Of a stretch of DNA of 64,000 nt, positions 1 through 7,307 are shown one piece after another. Numbering within the stretch: position 1 is the stretch's first letter; each line of letters opens with the position of its first letter. The stretch is from Collinsella tanakaei (GTDB lineage: Bacteria > Actinomycetota > Coriobacteriia > Coriobacteriales > Coriobacteriaceae). Position numbers and translations under genes: made by a program. The stretch lies in NCBI RefSeq assembly GCF_030373545.1, contig NZ_JAUDCO010000004.1:207789-271788 (forward strand). The letters are read 5' to 3'. The notes under the pieces are model-generated. The model was not told where the DNA came from and made no database searches. It worked only from the letters and a program-made list of their open reading frames with translations.

Positions 1-552
1 GAAATAACGCTTCAGCAGACCGGCGAACGCCTTGCCGTGACGGGCCTCGTCACGAGCCATCTCGTGCACGGTGTCGTGGATGGCATCAAGGTTGGCGGCC
101 TTGGCGCGCTTGGCAAGGTCGGTCTTGCCGGCGGTGGCGCCGTTCTCGGCCTCGACGCGCATCTCGAGGTTCTTCTTGGTGGAGTCGGTCACGACCTCGC
201 CCAGCAGCTCAGCGAACTTGGCAGCGTGCTCGGCCTCCTCATAGGCGGCCTTCTCCCAGTACAGGCCGATCTCGGGATAGCCCTCGCGGTGAGCGACGCG
301 GGCCATGGCGAGATACATACCGACCTCGGAGCACTCGCCCTCGAAGTTGGCGCGCAGGTCGGCGACGATGTCCTCGGGGACCTCGGGGAGCTTGCCAACG
401 CCCACGACGTGCTCAGCGGCCCAGGTCATATCGCTGTCCATCTTGGTGAAGCGGTCGCCGGAGACGCCGCACTGGGGGCACTTGAAACCCTCGGGCAGCT
501 GATCGCCGTCGAACTCCTCAACGTAACCGCAAACGGGGCAAACGAACTTCAT
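1..552 (-). CDS. rbr: Rubrerythrin with N-terminal rubredoxin domain (partial at window edge)
   Basis: This protein is expected to reduce peroxide in the cytoplasm using a non-haem di-iron centre fed by a rubredoxin iron. The N-terminus has the two rubredoxin knuckles CPVCG (residues 5-9) and CPQCG (25-29), followed by a ferritin-like helical region with repeated Glu/His iron ligands ([20 protein letters not shown]). Rubredoxin-first order marks the reverse-rubrerythrin group of anaerobes. The ATG at 552 has an AAGGGAAG ribosome site just upstream. 184 codons are visible and the reading frame runs off the left edge, so the last residues are missing. The family assignment is firm; the electron donor is not visible. 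Confidence 0.9.
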   Translation of the reverse strand, partial: MKFVCPVCGYVEEFDGDQLPEGFKCPQCGVSGDRFTKMDSDMTWAAEHVVGVGKLPEVPEDIVADLRANFEGECSEVGMYLAMARVAHREGYPEIGLYWEKAAYEEAEHAAKFAELLGEVVTDSTKKNLEMRVEAENGATAGKTDLAKRAKAANLDAIHDTVHEMARDEARHGKAFAGLLKRYF

Positions 553-632
553 GATCTTCCCTTTCGATCACAGGCGATTGCGTGCGCTCCCGGTCCGTAT
601 GGACCCTCTCCGGGCGGCACGCCGTACAGTTA

Positions 633-675
633 GAATTATGACCAAATCGTGATGAACCAGACTCATATTGAGACT
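633..675 (-). promoter_or_regulatory. Possible promoter and operator of the rubrerythrin gene
   Basis: Reading leftwards toward the rubrerythrin gene, CATAAT at 638-633 could be a -10 box. The imperfect palindrome AGTCTCAATATGAGTCT (675-659) lies where the -35 region would fall, a common place for a redox or metal repressor site. The palindrome is seen; its role is inferred. Confidence 0.3.
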
Positions 676-727
676 GATTCCTAAAAGTTCTCAGGACCTT
701 CACAGTATGTTTGATTTGGAAAACTTC

Positions 728-1012
728 TCAGTCCAACGGGGCATCGAAATAGGAGCTTGATTCGTGCACAACACGGTCGATATAGACCGCGTCGTCCTTA
801 ACATGGTAGATGATCACATAGTGCTGCGCCGAGACGCGGCGGTATTCGGCGTCGGGAGATTCTGGCAGCTCAATCAGCGTTCCGGAATGGGGGAACGCAG
901 CGAGGAGGTTCACCCGATTGGCGATTGCGGAGACGGCTCGGTTGGCCGCCTTTGGACTCGCGGGGGTCTCGCTGATATAGGTTCCGATCTCGCCGATATC
1001 GAGCTGCGCCAT
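728..1012 (-). pseudogene. RelE/ParE-family toxin, orphan, probably frameshifted at the 5' end
   Basis: The 94-residue frame has the core of a RelE/ParE toxin: an early helix with GEIGTYIS, then EYRRVSAQHYVIIYHV and a final strand YIDRVVH typical of this RNase/gyrase-poison fold. Family members normally carry a first beta strand of about ten residues before this point. No in-frame start lies upstream; the frame is closed by TGA at 1042-1040. An ATG at 1043 in another frame encodes MKSSYNSSAKH and would join the toxin frame if one base were removed near 1013. No intact antitoxin gene is adjacent. I therefore read it as a decayed toxin, although translation from the ATG at 1012 cannot be excluded. 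Confidence 0.55.
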
Positions 1013-1283
1013 GTTTCGCTGAAGAATTGTACGATGACTTCATCGTTGTTCTTTGCGTTTTCGCACCTTATGAATCGGTCTTATGGAGCCCTCCTCGCGA
1101 ATATCTATATGCTGGTGTATAGGAGGAGGACAGCGTAGCGCGTACATTTGCTGATGAATATAGGTAGGAATCCAACAGCAACCTTACACAGCAGCGTGGG
1201 GGTCTTGCGAGCACGGATTCAATCGGCAGACGTCTCCTGCGCCAGTGCGAGCGGACGGTCGCCGTGCCGATGACGTCGGCAAG

Positions 1284-2171
1284 CTACCGCATCCAGCATG
1301 AAGCACACGAGCCGCATCCGTTGCAGATCAGGCGGCTGCCGCATTGCCCGCATTGCTCGTGATAGACCGGTTGATAGAGGTCCTGCTCGGGGATCTCGAG
1401 GCCAAGGCGGTCGGTCAGGCGCCATGAGATGGGCGTGCCCTGGTAGCCCATGCCCGATTTCCAGGCCTGCTGGCTTTGCGGCTTCTTGCCGCGCAGACGA
1501 TAGGTCCGCCCGTCCTTCACGAACACGCTGCCCGTCTCAATGAACGCAAACGTCACGTTGGCGGCCACGCACTCGCTGCGCAGGGAGCGCACCCAGGCAA
1601 AATCGCAGGGGCGAGCCCCGCCGTAGTTCTCGCCACCGCAGATAACCTGCTCGATGCCGTGGGGCCCTAGGCAGCCGGGCGCGGCATGCTCTACGGATAC
1701 GGGCCCGATGAACGGTGCGCACATGATGCCGCGATGCTTAGCGGGCGTGGCAAGCAGGATGGGAATGCGCTCGTTGGCGCGGCGCTGGTTCTCGCAGGTG
1801 ACGTTCAGTATGACGTTGTCCCAGCCGTCGCCCCAGTCGGTGGGAAGGCAGGCGGCAAAGCGCTCGGGTCGTTTGGTGAGGATATAGAACCGCACGTCAG
1901 GGCGCTCGCGGATGATGTCCCATGCTGCGTTGCGCCATGGGTCGGCCTCGGGCACGAGGAAGTCGGACGTCATACAGACGCGGATGAGCTCGCCGGGGCG
2001 GACGCGGTACGACCCCGAGCGCGTGCGCTGGACGGGGTAGTCGAAGTTCTTGGTGCGTACGACGCGCGACCCGTCGATGCCGCGTCGTTCGTCGTTGTAA
2101 TACATGTAGCAGTTGTCGCAGCCTTCGCTCACACGCGTGCAGCCGTGCCAGGGATTCCATATGTCATGCAT
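1284..2171 (-). CDS. DUF5131 (phage Gp37/Gp68) family protein
   Basis: A 295-residue protein starting MHDIWNPWHGCTRVSEGCDN. The WNPWxGCxxxSEGCxxCY signature near the N-terminus is diagnostic of the DUF5131/Gp37-Gp68 family, which occurs in phages and mobile regions; its cysteines suggest a metal or Fe-S site, but the biochemical role is not established. LTKRPERF and the TCENQ and GGENYGGARPCD blocks are further family motifs. The C-terminus ends in a small zinc-ribbon-like stretch, CGQCGSRLICNGCGSC. The ATG at 2171 is preceded by a strong AAAGGAGGG site, so I prefer it to the in-frame ATG at 2246. It stands alone, with a foldback repeat upstream. Confidence 0.8.
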   Translation of the reverse strand: MHDIWNPWHGCTRVSEGCDNCYMYYNDERRGIDGSRVVRTKNFDYPVQRTRSGSYRVRPGELIRVCMTSDFLVPEADPWRNAAWDIIRERPDVRFYILTKRPERFAACLPTDWGDGWDNVILNVTCENQRRANERIPILLATPAKHRGIMCAPFIGPVSVEHAAPGCLGPHGIEQVICGGENYGGARPCDFAWVRSLRSECVAANVTFAFIETGSVFVKDGRTYRLRGKKPQSQQAWKSGMGYQGTPISWRLTDRLGLEIPEQDLYQPVYHEQCGQCGSRLICNGCGSCASCWMR

Positions 2172-2271
2172 GGCAGGCCCTCCTTTCGTGCGTGCGGGGC
2201 TGACGCCTGCGAAAAAGATAGCGCATGTGGCATATCGGCGGCGCACTGAGATCTACGGCAGACAGTGCCTG

Positions 2272-2436
2272 CTCTTCTGCAGATTTTTACGCGTTATGTA
2301 CACGTGAATTTTCATGCCGGCCAAAACGGCACAGTTGGGCAGCTGCAATCCTTGGAAAAAGTCGCCGATCGGGTGTCCCTCCGAACGGGTCAAAATTCAG
2401 GCGGTACACAACTAGGAAAAATCTGCAAAAACAAGA
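2272..2436. repeat. Foldback (MITE-like) element, about 165 bp
   Basis: The two ends are imperfect inverted repeats of about 45 bp. The left arm (2272-2313) and the reverse complement of the right arm (2392-2436) share CTCTT, TGCAGATTTTT, GT(T/G)ATGTAC-like and TGAATTTT blocks in the same order. No gene lies inside. It separates the DUF5131 gene from the deformylase gene. Confidence 0.55.
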
Positions 2437-2508
2437 GGGCAAGCTGCCGCCGCAGGAAGGCTGCCGCTCGTTCGTGTTGTCCTTTCGGGCTTCATGTGGC
2501 TTCTCGCC

Positions 2509-2919
2509 TCAGATAAGCACGCCATTGCAGTGGTCGATCTCGTGCTGAATGATCTGTGCGGTGTAGCCGGAGAAGGTCTTCGTGATCAGCTGGAACGATT
2601 CGTCGAGGTAACTCACCTTGATGCGGCGGTAACGGGTGGTTGGGCGCGTCCCAGGAAGGGAGAGGCATCCCTCTTCGGTCTCGTATTCGTTGGCGCGCTC
2701 GACGATGACCGGGTTGTACATGAGTGTCGCCCGGGGTCCGTCCTGCACCACGATGATGCGCTTGCGCTGCCCGATCATGTTCGCCGCCATGCCCACGCAT
2801 TCGTGCGTATGCGCGGCCAGCGTATCAAGCAGGTCCTGGCCCGTGGCCGCATCCTCCGGCGTCGCATCGACGCTCGGCATGCGCAGCATGATGGGGGAGG
2901 TGACGATGGGACGGATCAT
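2509..2919 (-). CDS. def: Peptide deformylase-like protein (first of two)
   Basis: A 136-residue member of the peptide deformylase family, the metalloenzyme that removes the formyl group from nascent proteins. Motif II EGCLSLPG (residues 83-90, metal ligand Cys85) and motif III HEIDH (126-130, two His ligands and catalytic Glu127) are intact. Motif I reads CVGMAANMIG (41-50), where the usual GxGLAAxQxG has Gln; Met48 occupies the oxyanion Gln position. I recall this variant as a recurring clade of short deformylases in gut Firmicutes. The start ATG at 2919 follows AAAGGAG. It lies 11 bp after the HNH endonuclease stop codon, and that stop overlaps its ribosome-site region, so the two are probably co-transcribed. 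Confidence 0.85.
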   Translation of the reverse strand: MIRPIVTSPIMLRMPSVDATPEDAATGQDLLDTLAAHTHECVGMAANMIGQRKRIIVVQDGPRATLMYNPVIVERANEYETEEGCLSLPGTRPTTRYRRIKVSYLDESFQLITKTFSGYTAQIIQHEIDHCNGVLI

Positions 2920-2930
2920 CGGGGGCTCCT

Positions 2931-3998
2931 TTATACGATAGCCGCATCAGTGACAGAAGTCAGATCCGCTTCATGTCGCAGGAAGGCAGTGTGGTGCGCT
3001 GCCAATCTATCTTCTGCAGGATAAAGGTTTTTGCTGTGAGGCAGGGTCAACGGCCTGTTTGCAAAGGCCGAGTAATCTGTGTTTTCGAGTTGCTTGCTAA
3101 TGGCAAGGTGGAAATCAGAAGGATTGACGGAAATCAGCATATTGTCGAATAGGATATGCAGGTCCGCGCGAAGAAGAAGCCCATTGTTGACCGATTGGCT
3201 TTTTGGGCCAAGGTAAGATGAAATATGCGCAGCTTGCAGTGCAGGCTCAACATCGAAAAGGGTGACGGCGCATCGTCCGCCGTAGGCATTGAGCAGCTGC
3301 TTTCTGAATTCGGATTGGCGCTTTCTGCGGACAATCCATGCGAGCACGCGTTCCCGTTCATCCTGGTCATCGGATAGCGGATCGATCGGCAAATCGAGGA
3401 TCTCGTCTGCATGGAAATCAGGGGTCTTCGTGCCTGACTCAAGTCGATCCTCCATCCATTTTTTCTCGCTTTGGGAAAACGGGGAGAGTCGATCGTCTTG
3501 CTCGGATCTCACGGGACCATGAAGCAAGAACGTGCCGCTATTCGAATCGTAGCGTTCGACAAATGCAAGGCCGAGACAGCGGTAATCGCTGCCTCTTTCC
3601 TTGGCGAAGACGCCGACGGGCAGTCCTCTCTGTAAGCAACGGCGGAGCGCGTCGTTATAGCCGACGTTGGAATCGCGCTGTCCGAGGTTGAGGCGGTGCG
3701 CGCAATACTCCATGATCCACGTTCCGTCGTCGAAATGATGGAGCGTATCGTCGGAATACACCGAGTTGCCCGCCGTGGAGATAGAGATGGCGTAAGGGTG
3801 ACCTGCCGGCTTCTGAATTCCGCTTTGTGCGCAGAGCTTGATATCGATATTCGCGGGGGTATGGTCGCGCCAAGGCCGCGGACCGATAAATCCCTCATGG
3901 TCCATGAACCATGCGTATGCAGGAGCGTAGTCCTGCGGGGCTTTGCGGACGGCGCGTTCCACCGATAGGTCGAGGCCGCCGTAGATTTCGATAGCCAT
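2931..3998 (-). CDS. HNH endonuclease, COG3440-type predicted restriction enzyme
   Basis: A 355-residue protein. The C-terminal third carries an HNH nuclease: RCAVT, then AAHISSYLGP (about residues 255-265), NNGLLLRADLHILFD and a following strand. The N-terminal part (GIQKPAGHPYAISIS, WIMEYCAHRLN, NDALRRCLQRGLPVGVF) matches what I recall of COG3440 restriction endonucleases, which may recognise modified DNA. No methyltransferase is adjacent, which fits a type IV-like enzyme. The frame stays open to 4856, but that extension overlaps the divergent flavodoxin gene, so I take the ATG at 3998. In-frame ATGs at 4016 and 4031 are alternatives, and the ribosome site is weak. The gene is AT-richer than its neighbours, suggesting transfer. 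A deformylase-like gene follows in the same operon. Confidence 0.75.
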   Translation of the reverse strand: MAIEIYGGLDLSVERAVRKAPQDYAPAYAWFMDHEGFIGPRPWRDHTPANIDIKLCAQSGIQKPAGHPYAISISTAGNSVYSDDTLHHFDDGTWIMEYCAHRLNLGQRDSNVGYNDALRRCLQRGLPVGVFAKERGSDYRCLGLAFVERYDSNSGTFLLHGPVRSEQDDRLSPFSQSEKKWMEDRLESGTKTPDFHADEILDLPIDPLSDDQDERERVLAWIVRRKRQSEFRKQLLNAYGGRCAVTLFDVEPALQAAHISSYLGPKSQSVNNGLLLRADLHILFDNMLISVNPSDFHLAISKQLENTDYSAFANRPLTLPHSKNLYPAEDRLAAHHTAFLRHEADLTSVTDAAIV

Positions 3999-4085
3999 GG
4001 GTCGTCCATCCATTCGATTGGGATCTCTCATGTTGGATGGTAATGCTTCTTCTCTCTGGGCGGGCGTGCAGGCGAGATGTTTTCG

Positions 4086-4158
4086 CGCGAGAGTTTTCAT
4101 CCCATTGAAAGCTTTTGCTATTTCCGCAAGAGTTTTCAATGGGATGAAAACTCTTGCG
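4086..4158. repeat. Twin-hairpin palindromic element between divergent genes
   Basis: The arms 4086-4110 and 4134-4158 are inverted repeats matching at 24 of 25 bases. The right half is itself a perfect hairpin: CGCAAGAGTTTTC (4125-4137), an 8-base loop AATGGGAT, then GAAAACTCTTGCG (4146-4158). The left half folds similarly with loop ATCCCATT, which is complementary to the right-hand loop. It lies upstream of the HNH gene and of the divergent flavodoxin gene. Confidence 0.7.
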
Positions 4159-4301
4159 TTGCTGCGAGTCGTCGACGATATTGATCTTTCGGCGTTGCTT
4201 CGCCCTATTATGGTTGCGTATAGAAGGTGCTTCGCTGGGGCTTTATCGCGCTTGAATGGCTTGTCGGCGACTGCTGATGAACAGGGGATATGGGGGACAA
4301 C

Positions 4302-5093
4302 ATGAACATTAGCGCCTGCACCGCCGCATACTTTACCGGCGCGGGGACGACCCGTACCATCACCGAGCGCTTCACCGCTGCGATCGAGGCGGCGGGCATC
4401 CCCGCCCGCGCCGCGGACATCGCGCCGGCAGGTTCCGACGTCCCCACTTTTGACCCCAACGACCTCGCTGTTTTCGCGGTGCCGTCCTTCGGTGGGCGCG
4501 TGCCAGCGCCGGCGCTCGCGCAATTTGCGCGGTGCGAGGGCCACGACACGCCTACCGTGCTCATCATCACCTTTGGCAACCGCGCGGTGGACGACACCTT
4601 CCTCGAGCTGGCGGACACGGTGCGCGAGCGCGGCTTCATCCCGGTTGCGCTCGGTGCCATCTGTGCGCATCACTCGCTGATGATCGATGTTGCAAAGGGT
4701 CGGCCCGACAAGACGGATCTTGAGGCGGTCGATAACCTTGCCCACGCCGTGCTCGACAAGCTCGCCCGCATTTCTGACGCCCGCGATGCCGAGCTGGCCG
4801 ACATCCCCGGCAACCGCCCGTATCGTGACTTTGCCGGCTCGCCCTTCCGGGCTCAAGCCGATGCGGGCGTCTGCACCGGCTGCGGCTCCTGCGCCCGCCA
4901 GTGCCCGGCCGGCGCGATCGACCCGGCGAACCTCGCTTCAACCGATACGGACGCCTGCATCACCTGCATGCGCTGCATCGTGGGCTGTCCCGCCGGGGCC
5001 CGTTCGCTCACGGGCGGCGAAGACCTTGCGGCCATGCGCGCGGCCTTCGCTGAGCGCTTGGCGCCGCGCGTCGAGTCCTACATCGTCGGGTAG
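4302..5093 (+). CDS. Flavodoxin-ferredoxin fusion (EFR1-type) electron carrier
   Basis: A 263-residue soluble redox protein. The first ~160 residues have flavodoxin-like spacing, beginning CTAAYFTGAGTTRTITERF (a phosphate-binding loop with the GTT turn) and continuing with AVFAVPSFGGRVPA and VLIITFGNRAVDD. The C-terminal part has two 4Fe-4S motifs, CTGCGSCARQCP and CITCMRCIVGCP. This layout is that of EFR1-family ferrodoxins of anaerobes, which probably shuttle low-potential electrons; the partner is unknown. ATG 4302 is preferred because GGGGG lies six bases upstream; ATG 4290 in the same frame is possible. Confidence 0.85.
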   Translation: MNISACTAAYFTGAGTTRTITERFTAAIEAAGIPARAADIAPAGSDVPTFDPNDLAVFAVPSFGGRVPAPALAQFARCEGHDTPTVLIITFGNRAVDDTFLELADTVRERGFIPVALGAICAHHSLMIDVAKGRPDKTDLEAVDNLAHAVLDKLARISDARDAELADIPGNRPYRDFAGSPFRAQADAGVCTGCGSCARQCPAGAIDPANLASTDTDACITCMRCIVGCPAGARSLTGGEDLAAMRAAFAERLAPRVESYIVG

Positions 5094-5276
5094 AAGGTCC
5101 CGTTAGCCTATTGCGCGCTGACCGCGAATGGCTTTGGACAAACAAAGGTTGACAGTCGTTCACCTGCTCTAAGGCAGACGCATCGTTCCGATATGCTATA
5201 AGGTTACGAAGCGCACGAGGGCATGGGGATGCCCCGCGCATTGCAGGGAAAACCGCCGACGGAAAGGCGACGGATT

Positions 5277-6680
5277 ATGGCATCGACCGCAGAAGACAAG
5301 CAGCACCCCGAGGACGAGAAGGCGCCCAAGGCGGACGCCAAGGCGCCCGAGGCGCGCCCCTCGTTCTATCGTCGTCACAAATGGTTCGTCCGCATCGTGA
5401 CGGTGCTCGCCGTGCTGGTGGTCGGATCGGCTATCGCCATCACCGTGGCCGTCCGCCATCGCCAGGAGCAGGAGCGCCTGGGGCTCGGGGCGGTCCAGCC
5501 CCCGAGCGCTCCCGAGGAGCTCGAGAACTCCAGCGGCAAGACGGGTGCCTTCACGGCGCACGTGGAGTACACGAGCATGGCCGAGACCGACGGCCACCAG
5601 GTGGCGACCGATATCGCCTGGGATGACGCGTGGTTCTTCGAGGATCCGACCGTCTACAACCACGAGCTCGCCACCACGTGCTCGGTGCTCTCGGCTATCG
5701 CCAACTCGGAGTCGGGTTACTACCAGGCCGGATCCAACGCGCCCGCCTACATGGAGCAGGCGCTTGCCGCGCTCGGCTTCGATGATATCTCGACCGCGTC
5801 CTACCAGTATCGCAGCGAGGTGTTCGACGAGATCGTCGACTTCTTCGCCGGTACGGATGACGTCGTGGCGTACTCGGTTGCCACCAAGCGCGTGAAGAAC
5901 GCCGACGGTGCGGAGAAGACCCTCTACCTGGTGTCCGTGCGCGGCAGCTACGGGTCCGAGTGGCTGAGCGACTTCAACATGGGCGACGCCGCCGACTACG
6001 AGATGGACGCCATCGATCACGAGGGCTTCATGCGCGCCGCCGACGAGATCGTGAGCGATTTGGCCGAGCGCCTTTCCGAGGACGGTGGCGGCGATGACAT
6101 CGCCCTGCTGTTCACGGGCCACTCCCGCGGCGCTGCGACGGCGAACCTTGCCGCGTCGTACGCCGACGATATGACCACGGGTCTGCGCGCGCTCGCATCG
6201 CTCAACAACATCTACTGCTACACGTTTGCCACGCCCGAGGTCACGGAGTTCGGCAACGTGCACGACGAGCTGTACGACAACATCTTCAACATCATGAACC
6301 CGAGCGACATGGTGCCGCGTCTGCCGCTGGCGGCTTGGGGGTATGCGCGCTACGGCCACGACCTGTGGTTGCCCGGCTACGGCGACGAGGCGTTCGACGA
6401 GCATTACGACGACATGCGCGCGGCGTTCAAGGCCAACGTCGGCACCGAGAGCCCGTATGTGCCCGAGGACCGCGAGCGTGTGGACAAGCTGATCGACGAC
6501 ATCGCGCGCGAGGTGCCGACGGCCGAAGACATCACCACGGTGGGCGGCATCGCCTCACTGGTTCATGACCTTTTGGCCGACGTCGACCCCATGCAGGTGC
6601 TCTACGGACACTATCCCAACGTCTACATCGCCTGGATGCAGGCAATCGACGCCGACGATTTGCGCGCGGACGGGGAGTAG
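5277..6680 (+). CDS. Membrane-anchored class 3 lipase / alpha-beta hydrolase
   Basis: A 467-residue protein with a short charged cytoplasmic N-terminus, one transmembrane helix at about residues 36-58 (VRIVTVLAVLVVGSAIAITV) and a large outside domain. The nucleophile elbow GHSRGA (about 280) and flanking LYLVSVRGS and CYTFATPEV blocks are typical of fungal-type class 3 lipases. FNIMNPSDMVPRLPL supplies the expected acid, and a His lies further on (YGHD or GHYPN). It probably hydrolyses lipids or esters at the cell surface. The start at 5277 follows GGAAAGG; longer starts such as 5223 lack a good ribosome site. Substrate is unknown. Confidence 0.8.
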   Translation: MASTAEDKQHPEDEKAPKADAKAPEARPSFYRRHKWFVRIVTVLAVLVVGSAIAITVAVRHRQEQERLGLGAVQPPSAPEELENSSGKTGAFTAHVEYTSMAETDGHQVATDIAWDDAWFFEDPTVYNHELATTCSVLSAIANSESGYYQAGSNAPAYMEQALAALGFDDISTASYQYRSEVFDEIVDFFAGTDDVVAYSVATKRVKNADGAEKTLYLVSVRGSYGSEWLSDFNMGDAADYEMDAIDHEGFMRAADEIVSDLAERLSEDGGGDDIALLFTGHSRGAATANLAASYADDMTTGLRALASLNNIYCYTFATPEVTEFGNVHDELYDNIFNIMNPSDMVPRLPLAAWGYARYGHDLWLPGYGDEAFDEHYDDMRAAFKANVGTESPYVPEDRERVDKLIDDIAREVPTAEDITTVGGIASLVHDLLADVDPMQVLYGHYPNVYIAWMQAIDADDLRADGE

Positions 6681-6734
6681 GATCGCCGCCGCGTGCGATC
6701 GTGCGGCACCTCGCTTTGACGGGTGGAATAGTAA

Positions 6735-6773
6735 CGGGCCCAGCTGCGCATGTTCGGTATGCGGCTGGGCCCG
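6735..6773 (+). terminator. Stem-loop after the lipase gene
   Basis: CGGGCCCAGC (6735-6744) pairs perfectly with GCTGGGCCCG (6764-6773), with inner pairing CGCAT/ATGCG. There is no run of T after it, so it may stabilise or only weakly terminate the transcript. Confidence 0.4.
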
Positions 6774-6883
6774 TCGCCGTTGCACACGGGGATGGGCGAT
6801 TTTGTGTCCACGAGGGGTTGTAGATTGATGGCATGGGGAAACGCCCGCACATGCGGGGCGCTTAACGAGCCAAGGAGGCCATC

Positions 6884-7210
6884 ATGTACGAACCGTCACG
6901 CAATCTCTCTTCGTTCCATATCGCGGGATTTCAGTACTGGGACGGCGCGACCGTGCTCGACCAGCTGAAGCCGGGAACAAAGCTCACGTTGGTGCCCGAG
7001 ACGGACAACCCGCATGATCCCGCCGCGGTCGCGGTGCGATTCGACGGCGTCAAGCTGGGGTATGTGCCGGCAGACCACAACGAGCTCATCTCGACCATGC
7101 TGTTCTTTGGGCATGGCGATGCCTTCGAGTGCCGCGTGCAGCAGGTGGCACCCGAGCGGAGCCCGTGGCATCAGGTGCGTGTTGGCCTGTACGTGACGGA
7201 CGCCCGCTGA
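6884..7210 (+). CDS. HIRAN domain protein
   Basis: A 108-residue protein that is essentially a single HIRAN domain. This fold binds DNA ends or single-stranded DNA in eukaryotic helicases and occurs in small bacterial proteins. The core is visible: FHIAGFQYWDG, LVPETDNPHDPAAVAVRF and KLGYVPADHNELIS. The start ATG at 6884 sits six bases after AAGGAGG. No helicase or nuclease domain is fused to it. Its next neighbour on the same strand is a DUF2130 protein with a nuclease-like core, 97 bp away. A role in DNA handling is plausible but inferred. Confidence 0.85.
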   Translation: MYEPSRNLSSFHIAGFQYWDGATVLDQLKPGTKLTLVPETDNPHDPAAVAVRFDGVKLGYVPADHNELISTMLFFGHGDAFECRVQQVAPERSPWHQVRVGLYVTDAR

Positions 7211-7307
7211 TCGGCGAGCGCGCAAAGCGGTCTGCCGGCTTTGGTATGCGGTATGGGTGTAGTAGCATTCGGATGAGCAGCGCGACGCGCAGACGAGGAG
7301 TGCGGAT

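Noticed and set aside
3999..4856. N-terminal extension of the HNH endonuclease frame
   Set aside because: The extension overlaps the divergent flavodoxin gene and the twin-hairpin element, and its residues do not resemble a domain.
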